A DNA stretch of 64,000 bases from RCC90-49c sp051016155 (GCA_051016155.1 CP136537.1:744001-808000), one strand, 5' to 3'; shown: positions 1 through 9,105, numbered from the stretch's first letter. Notes: generated by a model from the letters alone, not told the origin. Numbers and translations: made by a program.

Positions 1-495
1 AAAACCACTCAAATTCCTTCTAGCTATCAGAGTGTAGGCCAGTACTTTCGTGTAGGGCTGAACTATAACTGCCTTCGCGACACGCCCGATAGAAATGCTG
101 CTTTTTTGGGCGTACGTTACGCCATGGGTTTCTTTAAAGATCAACTCAAGAGCCAAGTCACTTATGAAGGGCAATACCAGGACCCCAAGACAGTCGCTGT
201 TGAGAATGGTCGCTTGATAGACGCACAACAAGATGACGTACGTGCGCGTTGGTTCGAAGCAGTGGCAGGCGTCAAGGTGAGAGTCTGGGAAGTGCTGTAT
301 ATAGGCTGCACCTTGCGCTACAAGTTTTTGCTTAGCATCGATCGTGCTACTTCCTACCTCCCCTATGACATTCTAGGGTGGGGCTTCCATGACGATGAAG
401 CCTTTGGTATTAACTACTACGTTTCTTTGCGCATCCCCTTTGTGCGTGACACACTTCCCAACAGCTCGGAGCAAGGGGGTGTCTCTGATCGATAA
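1..495 (+). CDS. DUF6048 family beta-barrel-like protein (3' part)
   Basis: The reading frame is open from the first base, so this is the C-terminal about 164 residues of a longer protein whose start lies outside the window. Alternating polar/aromatic strands (YFRVGLNYN, then ARWFEAVAGVKVRVW and LYIGCTLRYKFLL) and the closing strand before the stop match, from memory, the pattern of the Bacteroidota DUF6048 family, presumed outer-membrane or periplasmic barrels of unknown role. It ends 10 bp from the convergent nadK. The family call rests on motif memory; a generic outer-membrane beta-barrel protein is the fallback. Confidence 0.65.
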   Translation, partial: KTTQIPSSYQSVGQYFRVGLNYNCLRDTPDRNAAFLGVRYAMGFFKDQLKSQVTYEGQYQDPKTVAVENGRLIDAQQDDVRARWFEAVAGVKVRVWEVLYIGCTLRYKFLLSIDRATSYLPYDILGWGFHDDEAFGINYYVSLRIPFVRDTLPNSSEQGGVSDR

Positions 496-505
496 ACCGC
501 TCTTG

Positions 506-1381
506 CTAGTTTCTCACATCCAGCCCCCAGTGGAGCTTCTGGCGCAATACAGTAAAAATATTTTGCTGATCGAACTGAACAAGCTGGGCTTGGAAAGGGG
601 CTTTTTTTACAGTGAGTACTATTTCGGTGTGGGTGACACTAGACCGCCCGTCAAGCGTAACCAAAAACTTCTGGTTCCTGCTCTCTACCTTCAAAGATAA
701 TACTGCACTATCGGGCACTACCAAGGGCCGCACCGACAGGTTGTGCGGGGCTACCGGTGTGATGATGAGGTTATTGGCATCAGGCAATACTATAGGACCA
801 CCACAGCTCAAAGAGTAGCCTGTAGACCCTGTAGGCGTAGCCACGATCAGCCCATCGGCCCAGTAGGTAGTGCTGGGACCATTGTTAACACCCACGTGGA
901 TAGCAATCATTGAAGAGCTGTCTTGCTTGAGCAAGGCAACTTCATTCAAAGCAAAATGGGGGGATATTGCAGGGCCTTGTTGGGTTACCACCTGTAGTAG
1001 GGTACGTGAGTCCAAAGTGTAGTTGCCTTGCAAGTAGCGCTCCAGGACGGCCAAGGCCTCTTCTTGCGCTACCGTAGCCAAGAAGCCCATCCGCCCTATG
1101 TTGATGCCCAGTACAGGGATTTCAGCAGTGCCCACCTGGTGCACAGTCTCTAGTAGGGTGCCGTCGCCCCCTAGGCTCACCATCAAGTCCATGTGCGCCA
1201 GGTCTTCTGCCTGCGCCCAAGGCCGCAAAGTAGGTAACTGCAAGGAGGTAGCCTGCAAAAGTGTGTGTAAAGCTGGGGATACCCACAAGGTGGCTGAACG
1301 CTGCGCCAGTACCTGCAGCAGGTCTGTCACAAAAGGGAGTGCGTCTGGCGCCAGGCGTTTGCTGTGGAGGGCTATTTGCAT
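506..1381 (-). CDS. nadK: NAD kinase
   Basis: ATP-dependent NAD kinase, which phosphorylates NAD to NADP in the cytoplasm. The diagnostic GGDGTLL motif is at about residues 71-77 and is followed by the conserved LGINIGRMGFLA stretch. The second nucleotide/NAD-binding block (ADGLIVATPTGSTGYSLSCGGPIV, split here by description: ADGLIV, then TPTGSTGYS) is intact. I start at the ATG at 1381 because homologues begin with an M-x-I-A-hydrophobic strand; an in-frame ATG at 1489 would add 36 unrelated residues and run into the polX gene. The length, 291 aa, is normal. It is convergent with the DUF6048 gene and lies just downstream of the polX-like gene on the same strand, so it may be cotranscribed with it. 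Confidence 0.95.
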   Translation of the reverse strand: MQIALHSKRLAPDALPFVTDLLQVLAQRSATLWVSPALHTLLQATSLQLPTLRPWAQAEDLAHMDLMVSLGGDGTLLETVHQVGTAEIPVLGINIGRMGFLATVAQEEALAVLERYLQGNYTLDSRTLLQVVTQQGPAISPHFALNEVALLKQDSSSMIAIHVGVNNGPSTTYWADGLIVATPTGSTGYSLSCGGPIVLPDANNLIITPVAPHNLSVRPLVVPDSAVLSLKVESRNQKFLVTLDGRSSVTHTEIVLTVKKAPFQAQLVQFDQQNIFTVLRQKLHWGLDVRN

Positions 1382-1460
1382 GAATAAAGGATAGACGTTG
1401 GTGTTGTCTTGGTCATAATGGATCAAAGTCCAATATAGCGCAAGTGTTTTGCATTTGGGC

Positions 1461-3173
1461 CTATACAACTTGAGTCTTGCGCCGCTCAAAATACGCTACT
1501 ACTTCATCACATGATAAGGCATTGAAAGTCTGTGCAGCCGTCAGTCCACCTTTTCTACCCACACAAACGCCATAATACATATTACTAACACCTGCTTGGT
1601 CGTGCGCATCTGGGTTCACACTGATCCAAACGTTTTTGCTGAGGGCATAGTCTACCCAACGCCAGTCTAGCTCTAAACGCCACGGATTACCATTGATTTC
1701 GATGATTACGCCATGCGCTGCACAAGCATCAATGACCGCCCGATGGTCCACAGGAAATCCTTCGCGCTTGAGCAAGAGCCGATTGGTCAAATGGGCCAGG
1801 ATGGTGGTGTAAGGATTACAGATGGCTTTAAGGACGCGGTCAGTCGCTTTTTGCACATTCATTTTCATGCCGGTGTGCACGGAGGCAATGACAAAATCAA
1901 AACGCGCTAGCACTTCGTCAGTATAGTCCAGCTGCCCATCACCTAGTACATCTGCCTCAATGCCTTTCAGTATTTTAAAAGGAGCTAGTGCTTCGTTCAA
2001 ACGATCAATCTCTTCGTGCTGCCGTTGGATATTCTCTACAGTAAGCCCTCCTGCATACACAGCCACTTGGCTGTGGTCGGAAATACCTAGATACTCATAC
2101 CCCAATGCCTGGCAATGCCGTGCCATCTCCTCCAGGCTGTGCTTGCCATCGCTGTAGGTAGTGTGGCTGTGCAAAACCCCGCGCAAGTCTTTCATCGCTA
2201 GCAAAGAAGGGGCGCCTTGCTCACGGGCCCAAGCTAGCTCTACTCGACCTTCGCGCAGCTCAGGCAGAATTGGGGGTAGATTCACTTGCTGATAGAAAGC
2301 CTCCTCACTGGGCACCTCTTCAAGCGTTGCGAGCACCTCGCCCAAAGATAGCCCTTCTTGCACAGGTAGTTGCAGGTGGGCGGCCGAACCCGTTTGCAAA
2401 ATTAGCTGCTTAGAGAAGTCCTGTGGTGCACAAAATAGTACGGCCACTTTCAAGGGCAGCTCCACAAACGTACCCCGCCAAGCCAAGGGCCCAGACATTT
2501 TCTCTTCTTTTTGAATACCTGGCCATTGGTCAAGCCACTGCAGAACAGGTTGCTTGAGGTCAGTACCCACCAAGACTGTGACTTGTTCCACTACCTCCAG
2601 CTTTCGCCGCAAGTCACCTGCTATCGAGCACAGGAGATGTGGGAAAGCTTGCCGAAGCTGCTCCTCTAGCTGCGTAGCGTAAGGGAGAGCGCTAGCATAG
2701 TGAAACTTGCCTACTTGCCTGGCCTTGAAGGCCAGGCTTTCAAGAATAGTGTCTTGTATTTTGGGGCCAAAGCCAGGCAATTGGGCGACTTGGCCTTGCT
2801 CACACGCTTTTTGCAGAGCAGCCAACCGTTTGATCCCTAAGTCTTTCCATATAGCCTGAGCGCGGTGGGGCCCTAAGCCACGAAGGTGCATCATCTCGAT
2901 CACGTCGTGGGGTGTGCTGGCCTGAAGCTCTTCCCAGCGCTGTAGCGTGCCAGTGGTGTTAATTTCGTGCACCAGCTTAACAGTACTTGGCTTGAGGCCT
3001 TCCAAGCTGTTCAACGCTTCGAGCGACAGTCCAGCCACTGCTGGAGGCCCCTGCTCAAGGTTCAGGGCCGCATTGTTGTAATGCCTCACTTGAAAAGGAT
3101 TAGCCCCATGCAGCTCCAGCAGCTTGGCCGTGTCTTTGAGTAGTCCGATGATCGCTTTGTTGTCTAAGGGCAT
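1461..3173 (-). CDS. PolX-family protein: HhH, degenerate polymerase, PHP hydrolase
   Basis: A family X DNA polymerase/PHP fusion of 570 aa. The N-terminal third has the helix-hairpin-helix modules seen in PolX (LKPSTVKLVHEI, LRGLGPHRAQAIW, LPGFGPKIQDTIL). The nucleotidyltransferase region follows from about residue 170, but where active PolX has a D-x-D metal pair after the GDLRR strand this protein reads EVVEQVTVLVG, so polymerase activity looks lost. The C-terminal PHP domain (about residues 330-570) keeps its metal ligands: HSHTTYSDG, SDHS, the GIEADVL glutamate, ASVHTG and NPDAHD. A role as PHP phosphoesterase/exonuclease in DNA repair is inferred. The start is the ATG at 3173 (MPLDNKAI); an upstream ATG at 3236 adds an atypical leader. 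Confidence 0.88.
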   Translation of the reverse strand: MPLDNKAIIGLLKDTAKLLELHGANPFQVRHYNNAALNLEQGPPAVAGLSLEALNSLEGLKPSTVKLVHEINTTGTLQRWEELQASTPHDVIEMMHLRGLGPHRAQAIWKDLGIKRLAALQKACEQGQVAQLPGFGPKIQDTILESLAFKARQVGKFHYASALPYATQLEEQLRQAFPHLLCSIAGDLRRKLEVVEQVTVLVGTDLKQPVLQWLDQWPGIQKEEKMSGPLAWRGTFVELPLKVAVLFCAPQDFSKQLILQTGSAAHLQLPVQEGLSLGEVLATLEEVPSEEAFYQQVNLPPILPELREGRVELAWAREQGAPSLLAMKDLRGVLHSHTTYSDGKHSLEEMARHCQALGYEYLGISDHSQVAVYAGGLTVENIQRQHEEIDRLNEALAPFKILKGIEADVLGDGQLDYTDEVLARFDFVIASVHTGMKMNVQKATDRVLKAICNPYTTILAHLTNRLLLKREGFPVDHRAVIDACAAHGVIIEINGNPWRLELDWRWVDYALSKNVWISVNPDAHDQAGVSNMYYGVCVGRKGGLTAAQTFNALSCDEVVAYFERRKTQVV

Positions 3174-3315
3174 AATGTTTACCAGAGGTTGAGCGCAAAG
3201 TACCGTTAACACGTTGAGAGGACTACGGTGGTGCATTCAAGTAGACAGCACAAGAGCACAAGAAGAGGATAGTCCTATGTCTCACCCTCACTTTCTACTA
3301 CGGCTATCAACGGCC

Positions 3316-3813
3316 TCAATCTTCGGATGTAAAAAGTTCGTTATAGGGATTGCCATCAGTCCATTCATCCATCAAGCCAGACTCTTTAAAACTAAAATAG
3401 TGCTCTCCACCAATAACAAGGTATTCTAATAAGGGTGTTTTCATGATCAGACAAGCCTGCATCAGCCAAAATAAAAAAGGACCTTCTGGCATTGACAAGG
3501 AGATGTCATCTCCTGGCGTCTCATGGACCAATACGACGTTGGCAGCCTCTTTGGCCAAAGGAACCCGCAAGATGTCTGGGGGTCTGATAGTGTCTACATT
3601 AATAGGCCCTGTATGTACCAGCTCAATATTCAAAGGTTCATGGTCTTGGTTGAGTGCAATGCACAATAGCCGGTCTTTTTTCTCACGAAGTTCATAGGGA
3701 TGCTTAGAGATCGTAAACATGGTTTCACAGATCATACTAATGTCTTCTGCTGTCAGTACCATGTCTTGGGGAGATGATTTTTTCATATAGATGTCGTCTT
3801 TGAATTGCGGCAT
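3316..3813 (-). CDS. Stand-alone RadC-like JAB/MPN domain protein with altered metal motif
   Basis: About 165 aa matching the C-terminal JAB domain of RadC: an N-terminal helical stretch, then LNIELVHTGPINVDTIRP (RadC: lxxxxxxxGtxnxxxvxPrevf), VVLVHETPGDD and a closing LEYLVIGGEHYFSFKESGL. RadC normally has HNHPSGD, where both histidines and the aspartate bind zinc. Here it is H-E-T-P-G-D-D, so the second histidine is a threonine. The helix-hairpin-helix N-terminus of full RadC is absent. Metalloprotease activity is therefore doubtful. An alternative start at 3786 (MKKSSPQ) is equally plausible. Function is unknown. Confidence 0.7.
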   Translation of the reverse strand: MPQFKDDIYMKKSSPQDMVLTAEDISMICETMFTISKHPYELREKKDRLLCIALNQDHEPLNIELVHTGPINVDTIRPPDILRVPLAKEAANVVLVHETPGDDISLSMPEGPFLFWLMQACLIMKTPLLEYLVIGGEHYFSFKESGLMDEWTDGNPYNELFTSED

Positions 3814-4255
3814 TAATAATAAACAAATATAGGCATATATGCTGCCCTATTGGCCATTATTTTTTAAACGTCATCAACGTGCGGTTATACCTGATAGCAA
3901 AAGACCATTGCATGATTTTGTGATTTAAGAAGCCTTTTTAGCCCTAAAGACAGTCTACTTGAAAAATTCATAGGTGTGACTGGGGCTGTTTCGCAACAGT
4001 CTCTCAGAGTACACAAAGTGGTAAAAAAGCACACAAGCCTGCCTTCCAATAAGGGGCTAGACTAAAAAAATCCACTCTTCACCAGACAGGGAATGAAGAA
4101 AGCTATTTTTACAACGCCCTCAACATACATTGGCCCTGTTGTGAACAAGCATTTGGCACTATACTCGAGTGTTGTTGGTCTGCCGCAAAATGCAACAGCA
4201 GGTAACCTTTATTCAGACGAATGATGCATAGAGTTCAAGTTACTGATGGCATAAG
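3814..4255. other. Gene-free gap with mobile-element-like ends
   Basis: No credible coding frame in 440 bp. The segment 3982-4121 starts with GGGGCTGTTTCGCAAC and ends with TTTTACAACGCCCTC. The right-hand motif matches the terminal repeat of the 99-bp MITEs at 60388 and 62872 at 14 of 15 bases; the left-hand motif resembles the end of the element at 32614. It may be a decayed or chimeric MITE. Confidence 0.35.
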
Positions 4256-4918
4256 CTACCACTGAATAGCCTCCAGACCATGGGCCTGCAAGTAGGCATT
4301 GGCTTGGCTAAAGTGTTGATTACCAAAAAAGCCCCGATCTGCAGAATAAGGTGAAGGATGCGGTGACTTAAGGACCAAGTGCTTGGAGCTGTCGATGAGG
4401 CTAGCTTTCTTCTGGGCATAAGCGCCCCACAGGATAAAGACCATGTGCTCTTTTTGTTGCGCCACGGTCTGAATCACAGCATCAGTAAACGTCTCCCAGC
4501 CTTTGTTTTGGTGCGAACCTGGCTTGCGGGCCCGAACAGTGAGGGTAGCATTAAGAAGCAATACGCCTTGTTGGGCCCATCGCGTCAAGTTGCCGTTCGG
4601 AGGCAGTGGCACGCCTAGGTCGTTTTTGATCTCTGTAAAGATATTCTCTAAAGAAGGTGGAATGGGCACGTCCTCCCGCACAGAAAAGCACAGCCCATGG
4701 GCTTGTCCAGGACCATGATAAGGGTCTTGCCCCAAGATGACTACCCTGGTGGCTTCGAAGCTGCAGAGCGAAAAGGCCTGGAATATTTCTTTGGCAGGGG
4801 GATAGACTTGGTGCTGGCGGTATTCTTCTTTGACAAAAGCCGCTAAGCTTTCGAAATAAGGTTGTTGAAACTCTTTTGCCAAAGGCGCCTGCCAGGATGC
4901 AGCAATACTAACTTTCAC
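4256..4918 (-). CDS. ung: Uracil-DNA glycosylase
   Basis: Family 1 uracil-DNA glycosylase of 220 aa, which excises uracil from DNA as the first step of base excision repair. The catalytic water-activating loop GQDPYHG is at residues 63-69 and the leucine/DNA intercalation loop HPSPYSA at about 187-193. The uracil-recognition segment LLLNATLTVR and the ILWGAYAQ strand are present. Length and motifs are those of an active enzyme. It is divergent from rpsF, with about 85 bp between the start codons. Confidence 0.96.
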   Translation of the reverse strand: MKVSIAASWQAPLAKEFQQPYFESLAAFVKEEYRQHQVYPPAKEIFQAFSLCSFEATRVVILGQDPYHGPGQAHGLCFSVREDVPIPPSLENIFTEIKNDLGVPLPPNGNLTRWAQQGVLLLNATLTVRARKPGSHQNKGWETFTDAVIQTVAQQKEHMVFILWGAYAQKKASLIDSSKHLVLKSPHPSPYSADRGFFGNQHFSQANAYLQAHGLEAIQW

Positions 4919-4951
4919 GTGTAGGATTTTTAGTAGGGGGTAATAAAAATA

Positions 4952-4981
4952 TTGACTTCAGCGCAAATTTTCCTAGTTTTG
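4952..4981 (+). promoter_or_regulatory. Bacteroidota-type promoter of the rpsF operon
   Basis: TTG at 4952-4954, a 19-nt spacer, and TAGTTTTG at 4974-4981 fit the Bacteroidota consensus (TTTG, 17-19 nt, TAnnTTTG) for the primary sigma factor. It lies 22 bp ahead of the rpsF start. Predicted from sequence only. Confidence 0.6.
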
Positions 4982-5003
4982 CGATGCCATTTTTGCAAAC
5001 GCT

Positions 5004-5390
5004 ATGAGCATGGAACTGAAGAATTACGAGACCATATTGATTTTGACTCCTGTTCTCTCTGAAGAACAGCTTGAAGAAGCTACTCACAAGTTTAGAAGCT
5101 TTTTACAGGAAAAAAAAGTGACTATCGTTCACGAAGATAAAATAGGGCTAAAAAAGCTAGCTTATCCCATCCAGCATAAATCAACAGGCTTTTACCATCT
5201 GTTCGAGTTCAAGGCTGCCCCCGACGTCATCAGTGCACTAGAGACTGAATATAGACGCGACGAGCGGATCATCCGTTTTTCTACCTTTGCCCTAGACAAA
5301 CACGGGGTTGAGTACAACGAAAAAAAAAGGAACGGTGTGCCCACCGAAGAAAAGAAACTTAAGAAAGAAGAAAAAGAAGCAGCAGCATGA
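5004..5390 (+). CDS. rpsF: 30S ribosomal protein bS6
   Basis: Ribosomal protein bS6 (128 aa), a small-subunit platform protein that pairs with bS18. The N-terminus NYETILILTPVLSEEQ and the strand KKLAYPIQHKSTGFYHLFEF are typical. The last 20 residues are a lysine/glutamate-rich tail, common in this phylum. A second ATG lies two codons in (5010). It is first in an rpsF-rpsR-rplI operon and overlaps rpsR by 4 nt (ATGA), which suggests translational coupling. Confidence 0.97.
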   Translation: MSMELKNYETILILTPVLSEEQLEEATHKFRSFLQEKKVTIVHEDKIGLKKLAYPIQHKSTGFYHLFEFKAAPDVISALETEYRRDERIIRFSTFALDKHGVEYNEKKRNGVPTEEKKLKKEEKEAAA

Positions 5391-5638
5391 CCTTAATCAA
5401 CGAATCTGTACAGAGAAAAAATACTGGAAAAAAGTACTGTCGCTTTAAGAAGTATGGTATTAAATACGTAGACTACAAGAATACAGACTTTTTATTCCGA
5501 TTCTTGAATGAACAAGGCAAGATGCTTCCCCGTCGCATTACAGGCAATGGTCTCAAATACCAGAAAAAAGTCGCTCAGGCTGTGAAACGCGCCAGGCAAC
5601 TTGCGCTTTTGCCTTACGTAGCAGACAATTTGAAGTAG
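5387..5638 (+). CDS. rpsR: 30S ribosomal protein bS18
   Basis: Ribosomal protein bS18 (83 aa). It shows the characteristic KYCRFKKYGIKYVDYKN start, the KMLPRRITGN turn and the AVKRARQLALLPY helix. It sits between bS6 (4-nt overlap) and bL9 (10-nt gap) in the conserved order. The CxxC zinc pair of some bS18 proteins is absent; a single cysteine remains, as usual for this lineage. Confidence 0.97.
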   Translation: MTLINESVQRKNTGKKYCRFKKYGIKYVDYKNTDFLFRFLNEQGKMLPRRITGNGLKYQKKVAQAVKRARQLALLPYVADNLK

Positions 5639-5648
5639 CCCCCTAATC

Positions 5649-6095
5649 ATGGAAGTAATACTGAAACAAGACTTTAGTGGCCTAGGCCACAAGAACGACC
5701 TAGTAAAAGTAAAGCCAGGCTATGGCCGCAATTACCTGATTCCCCAGGGGTTGGCTATGCCCGCCAATGCAATTAATAGAAAAATAGCCCAAGAGAACGC
5801 ACGGCAAGCAGCTCATAAAGTGGCCCAGCGCAAACAAGAAGCAGAAGCTTTAGCCGCTAAGCTAGATCAGCTCACTATTGAGGTTGCTGTTAAAGCAGGC
5901 GATAGTGGAAAAATTTTCGGTTCGGTTACTCCCTTGCAAGTAGCTGAGGCCCTTAAAGCACAGGGCATTACAATAAATCGTAAAGACATCCGTTTTTCTA
6001 CTCCTGTTAAGGTACTAGGTGCTCATGAAGTCTCTGTTACCCTGCACAAAGATGTAGTGCATACCCTCAAGTTCAAGGTAGTAGCTGCGCAGTAA
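5649..6095 (+). CDS. rplI: 50S ribosomal protein bL9
   Basis: Ribosomal protein bL9 (148 aa). The N-terminal signature GLGHKNDLVKVKPGYGRNYL is followed by the long connecting alpha helix (about residues 42-75, rich in A/K/E/Q) and the C-terminal rRNA-binding domain (SGKIFGSVTPLQVAEAL). Last gene of the rpsF-rpsR-rplI operon. No clear hairpin terminator follows. Confidence 0.97.
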   Translation: MEVILKQDFSGLGHKNDLVKVKPGYGRNYLIPQGLAMPANAINRKIAQENARQAAHKVAQRKQEAEALAAKLDQLTIEVAVKAGDSGKIFGSVTPLQVAEALKAQGITINRKDIRFSTPVKVLGAHEVSVTLHKDVVHTLKFKVVAAQ

Positions 6096-6193
6096 GGATA
6101 AGTGCTTCTTTCCTCACCTAACAATCTTTTTCTCTCTGGTTGGAGGCACTACAAGGTGAAATCACTCTCGTCCATTATGCACTAGTCGATCAG

Positions 6194-7170
6194 CTATCTT
6201 GTCAGTTCGTTGCACACCGCTGCCACTACTTCTTCTTGCTGCTGCAAATAATCTTCTGCGGCTTTCAATAGGCCGGCTAAGTTTTCTGGAGAGCTATCGT
6301 CCATGTGACTTAGCGCAGGCGTTATGGGCACCTGGAGGCGATAGTTGTGTGGATACAGCTGCTCGATCACTGTCTCAGCCCATTCACTATCTGCACTCAT
6401 CATGATGTCTATCAAGTTGGCCTGCACTACCCAGCCCATCATGCCTGCATTCTTCACATGTAGCGCTGGCTTGCTTAGCTGTACTTTGCCTGTGCCAAGC
6501 GATACCATCAATATGTCTTTGCTAGCAATGGGCTTATCCAGGGCTTTCAGCTCTGTAAGGGCCGCCAACTCTGGATTATTGGCCCAGAGTCCCCCATCTA
6601 CTTCGTGTAATGTTTTCCGCCTTCCGTTAAGATTTGTTTAGGTGGGAAATAAGTAGGGGCTGCACTCGTGGCTCCAGCCACATCGTACAAATAGTAGTCG
6701 TCATGTACGCCTTTTTGGGCTTTACGCGTTGTCCACACATGAGGTAGGGACTGATCGAGCGAGAAAGAAGTGATCAGGGCAGGAATCAGTGTTTGGCTGA
6801 GTTTAGCTTCGCCTAATACTTTTTTGAGAATCTTGTCTAGGCTTTTCCTGCTGTACTTGGGTGCCCACAGTCCCCAGCCGGTCTGGAGCTTTCGCCCTAA
6901 AGAAGCACTAAATATTTTCTCACAATTTTTCTGATAAAAGCTCACCATGTCATGGGCAGTATACTGAGCAGCTCCTTGCGTGTCAGGTGTCACCAACCCC
7001 AGCGCCAGGATGCCCCCTGTAGAGTTCCCCATGATCAAGTCGAACAACTCAGAGATGCGTTTTCCTGTGCGTGTTTCAATGTCCTGCAGTATCCTAGCAG
7101 GGATAATGCCTCGAACCCCACCCCCATCGATGGAGAGTATTCGGAAAGTCTTTTTGTTTTTGTTAGTCAT
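6194..7170 (-). pseudogene. Patatin-like phospholipase broken by one frameshift
   Basis: A patatin-family acyl hydrolase. The N-terminal half reads from the ATG at 7170 (MTNKNKKTFRIL) with the oxyanion hole DGGGVRG and the nucleophile elbow GNSTGG, then SAAPTYFPP. The frame meets a TAG at 6600-6598 after HYTK. In the next frame the missing continuation appears at once: DGGLWANNPELAALTE, carrying the catalytic aspartate, and it runs to the stop at 6194. Restoring one base (AAG-GTA-GAT in place of AAGTAGAT) would give KVDGG, so a one-base deletion is the simplest reading. The serine and aspartate of the dyad are now in different frames. It could be a recent pseudogene, a sequencing error or, less likely, recoding. 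Patatins of related endosymbionts are suspected host-membrane effectors (inference). Confidence 0.85.
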
Positions 7171-7635
7171 AGCTAATTGGTCAATGTGTACATATAAAGT
7201 AGTATGGTACCTCTTCTTTTGTTGAAAGACTAGAGGATCAATCATAAACTACATAACCACCGATAGAAAAGCAACTACAACAACGCTGAATACAGCTAGA
7301 AGCTCATGGAGCCGCTATGAATCGTGTTAAAAAGCAGCTTGGAAGCGTAATCCTTATTGCTAGAAAAACTACTGTGGTAATCTTGACCTCCTAGCAGGCA
7401 GCGTGGGCCCACCTACCCTATTTTTTGAAAAAGAAGCTCAGTTCACGTAATTTCGTATCATAAACATACTCAACAAATCCTAACGGTAATTCTCAATTCC
7501 ATTCATCATGCACTCATCTATCTACTATTGCTCAAGAGGCTATGTAGTACAGTTACCATTTCTTCCTTTGCTTTTACAAAGTGTCCAACTAGCACCTAGC
7601 GAGTAAGGGGCTTCATAACTCATAATTCATTCCCT
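7171..7635. other. Gene-free gap upstream of glyS
   Basis: About 465 bp between the divergent patatin pseudogene and glyS. Possible minus-strand codons up to 7245 would only extend the patatin N-terminus with residues not typical of the family. I see no RNA gene, clear repeat or perfect promoter box here. Confidence 0.4.
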
Positions 7636-9105
7636 GTGTCCTCAACTCCTGCTTCCCTCCAAGACATCGTAGCCCATGCCAAAGAGTATGGCTTTTTGTA
7701 TCCCTCCAGCGAAATCTATGACGGCCTACAGGCTGTGTATGACTATGGTCCTTATGGAGCAGCGCTGAAGCGCAACTTACAAGACCTGTGGTGGCAGAGC
7801 ATGACACGGCTGCATGCCAACATTGTAGGCATTGATGCAGCTATTTTTATGCACCCCCACACCTGGCAAGCCTCTGGCCATGTGGATAGCTTTAGCGATC
7901 CCATGATCGACAACAAAGACTCGCAGAAGCGGTACCGCGCAGACGCACTGATCGAACTGCATGCAGCTGCTTTGTTTGACCAAGGCGACCCCAAGGCTGC
8001 CGAAGCCTTGCTCCAGGCCATGAACAAGTTGCTTCAAGCCCAAGACTTAGAAGGACTCTATCAACTGATTGTGTCTGCAGGCATTCAGTGTCCTGTCTCG
8101 AAAACCTGCCACTGGACAGCCGTGCGGCAGTTCAACCTCATGTTTGCAACGCAAGCAGGGGCGCTCGAAGACGAGGCCAATACTATCTATCTGCGGCCCG
8201 AAACAGCGCAAGGCATTTTTGTGAATTTCTTAAACGTGCAAAAAACAGCCCGCATGAAAGTGCCCTTTGGCATTGCACAAATCGGGAAGGCCTTTCGCAA
8301 TGAGATCGTGGCGCGACAATTCATCTTTCGCATGCGTGAGTTTGAGCAGATGGAGATGCAATTTTTTGTGCGGCCCGGTACAGAAGCGCACTGGTTTGAT
8401 TACTGGAAAACGCAGCGATTACAGTGGCATCAAGCACTAGGCCTCCCTCCTACTCAGCTCAGGGTGCACGCACATGAGCAACTGGCCCACTATGCCCAAG
8501 CAGCTGTGGACATTGAGTATGCTTTCCCTTTTGGCTACAAAGAAGTGGAGGGCATTCACTCCAGGACTGATTTTGACCTCAGAAATCACCAAGCCTATTC
8601 CAAAAAGAAGCTCCAGTATTTTGACCCAGAGGTCAATCAAAACTATACACCTTATGTGATTGAAACCTCTCTGGGCTGCGACCGCTTAATACTGATGCTG
8701 CTGTGTCAAGGCTTAGTCACAGAGACGAGCATAGATGGAGAGCAAACAAAGACCAGGAAGTATTTGAAGTTGCCTCCAGCTTTGGCACCCATTAAAGCAG
8801 CTATCCTGCCGCTCGTAAAAAAGGATGGCCTACCTGAAAAGGCACAACAAATTTTCAATGCGCTGCGTTTAGACTTTCCATTGGCTTATGAAGAAGGCCC
8901 GTCTATTGGAAAGCGCTATGCCCGCCAAGACTTGATCGGCACGCCTTATTGCATCACCGTGGATCATCAAACCCTAGAGGATGATACCATCACGCTGCGG
9001 GAACGGGATAGTATGGAACAGCAACGCATTTCAGCCCATGCGCTTAGGAATTATCTCGCTGACCAAGTAGCGCTGCAAACGGTACTGAAAAAGCTTTCAA
9101 GCTAG
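7636..9105 (+). CDS. glyS: Glycyl-tRNA synthetase (alpha2, class II)
   Basis: Single-chain class II glycyl-tRNA synthetase (489 aa), which charges tRNA-Gly. Typical segments are YGFLYPSSEIYDGLQAVYDYGP at the N-terminus (quoted here in parts: YGFLYPSSEI, YDYGP), LRPETAQGIFVNF, motif 2 (FRNEIVARQFIFRMREF, with EQMEMQFFV after it) and motif 3 (ETSLGCDRL). The C-terminal anticodon-binding domain covers about residues 395-489. The first usable codon is GTG at 7636; no in-frame ATG precedes it, so a GTG start is proposed. Confidence 0.96.
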   Translation: MSSTPASLQDIVAHAKEYGFLYPSSEIYDGLQAVYDYGPYGAALKRNLQDLWWQSMTRLHANIVGIDAAIFMHPHTWQASGHVDSFSDPMIDNKDSQKRYRADALIELHAAALFDQGDPKAAEALLQAMNKLLQAQDLEGLYQLIVSAGIQCPVSKTCHWTAVRQFNLMFATQAGALEDEANTIYLRPETAQGIFVNFLNVQKTARMKVPFGIAQIGKAFRNEIVARQFIFRMREFEQMEMQFFVRPGTEAHWFDYWKTQRLQWHQALGLPPTQLRVHAHEQLAHYAQAAVDIEYAFPFGYKEVEGIHSRTDFDLRNHQAYSKKKLQYFDPEVNQNYTPYVIETSLGCDRLILMLLCQGLVTETSIDGEQTKTRKYLKLPPALAPIKAAILPLVKKDGLPEKAQQIFNALRLDFPLAYEEGPSIGKRYARQDLIGTPYCITVDHQTLEDDTITLRERDSMEQQRISAHALRNYLADQVALQTVLKKLSS

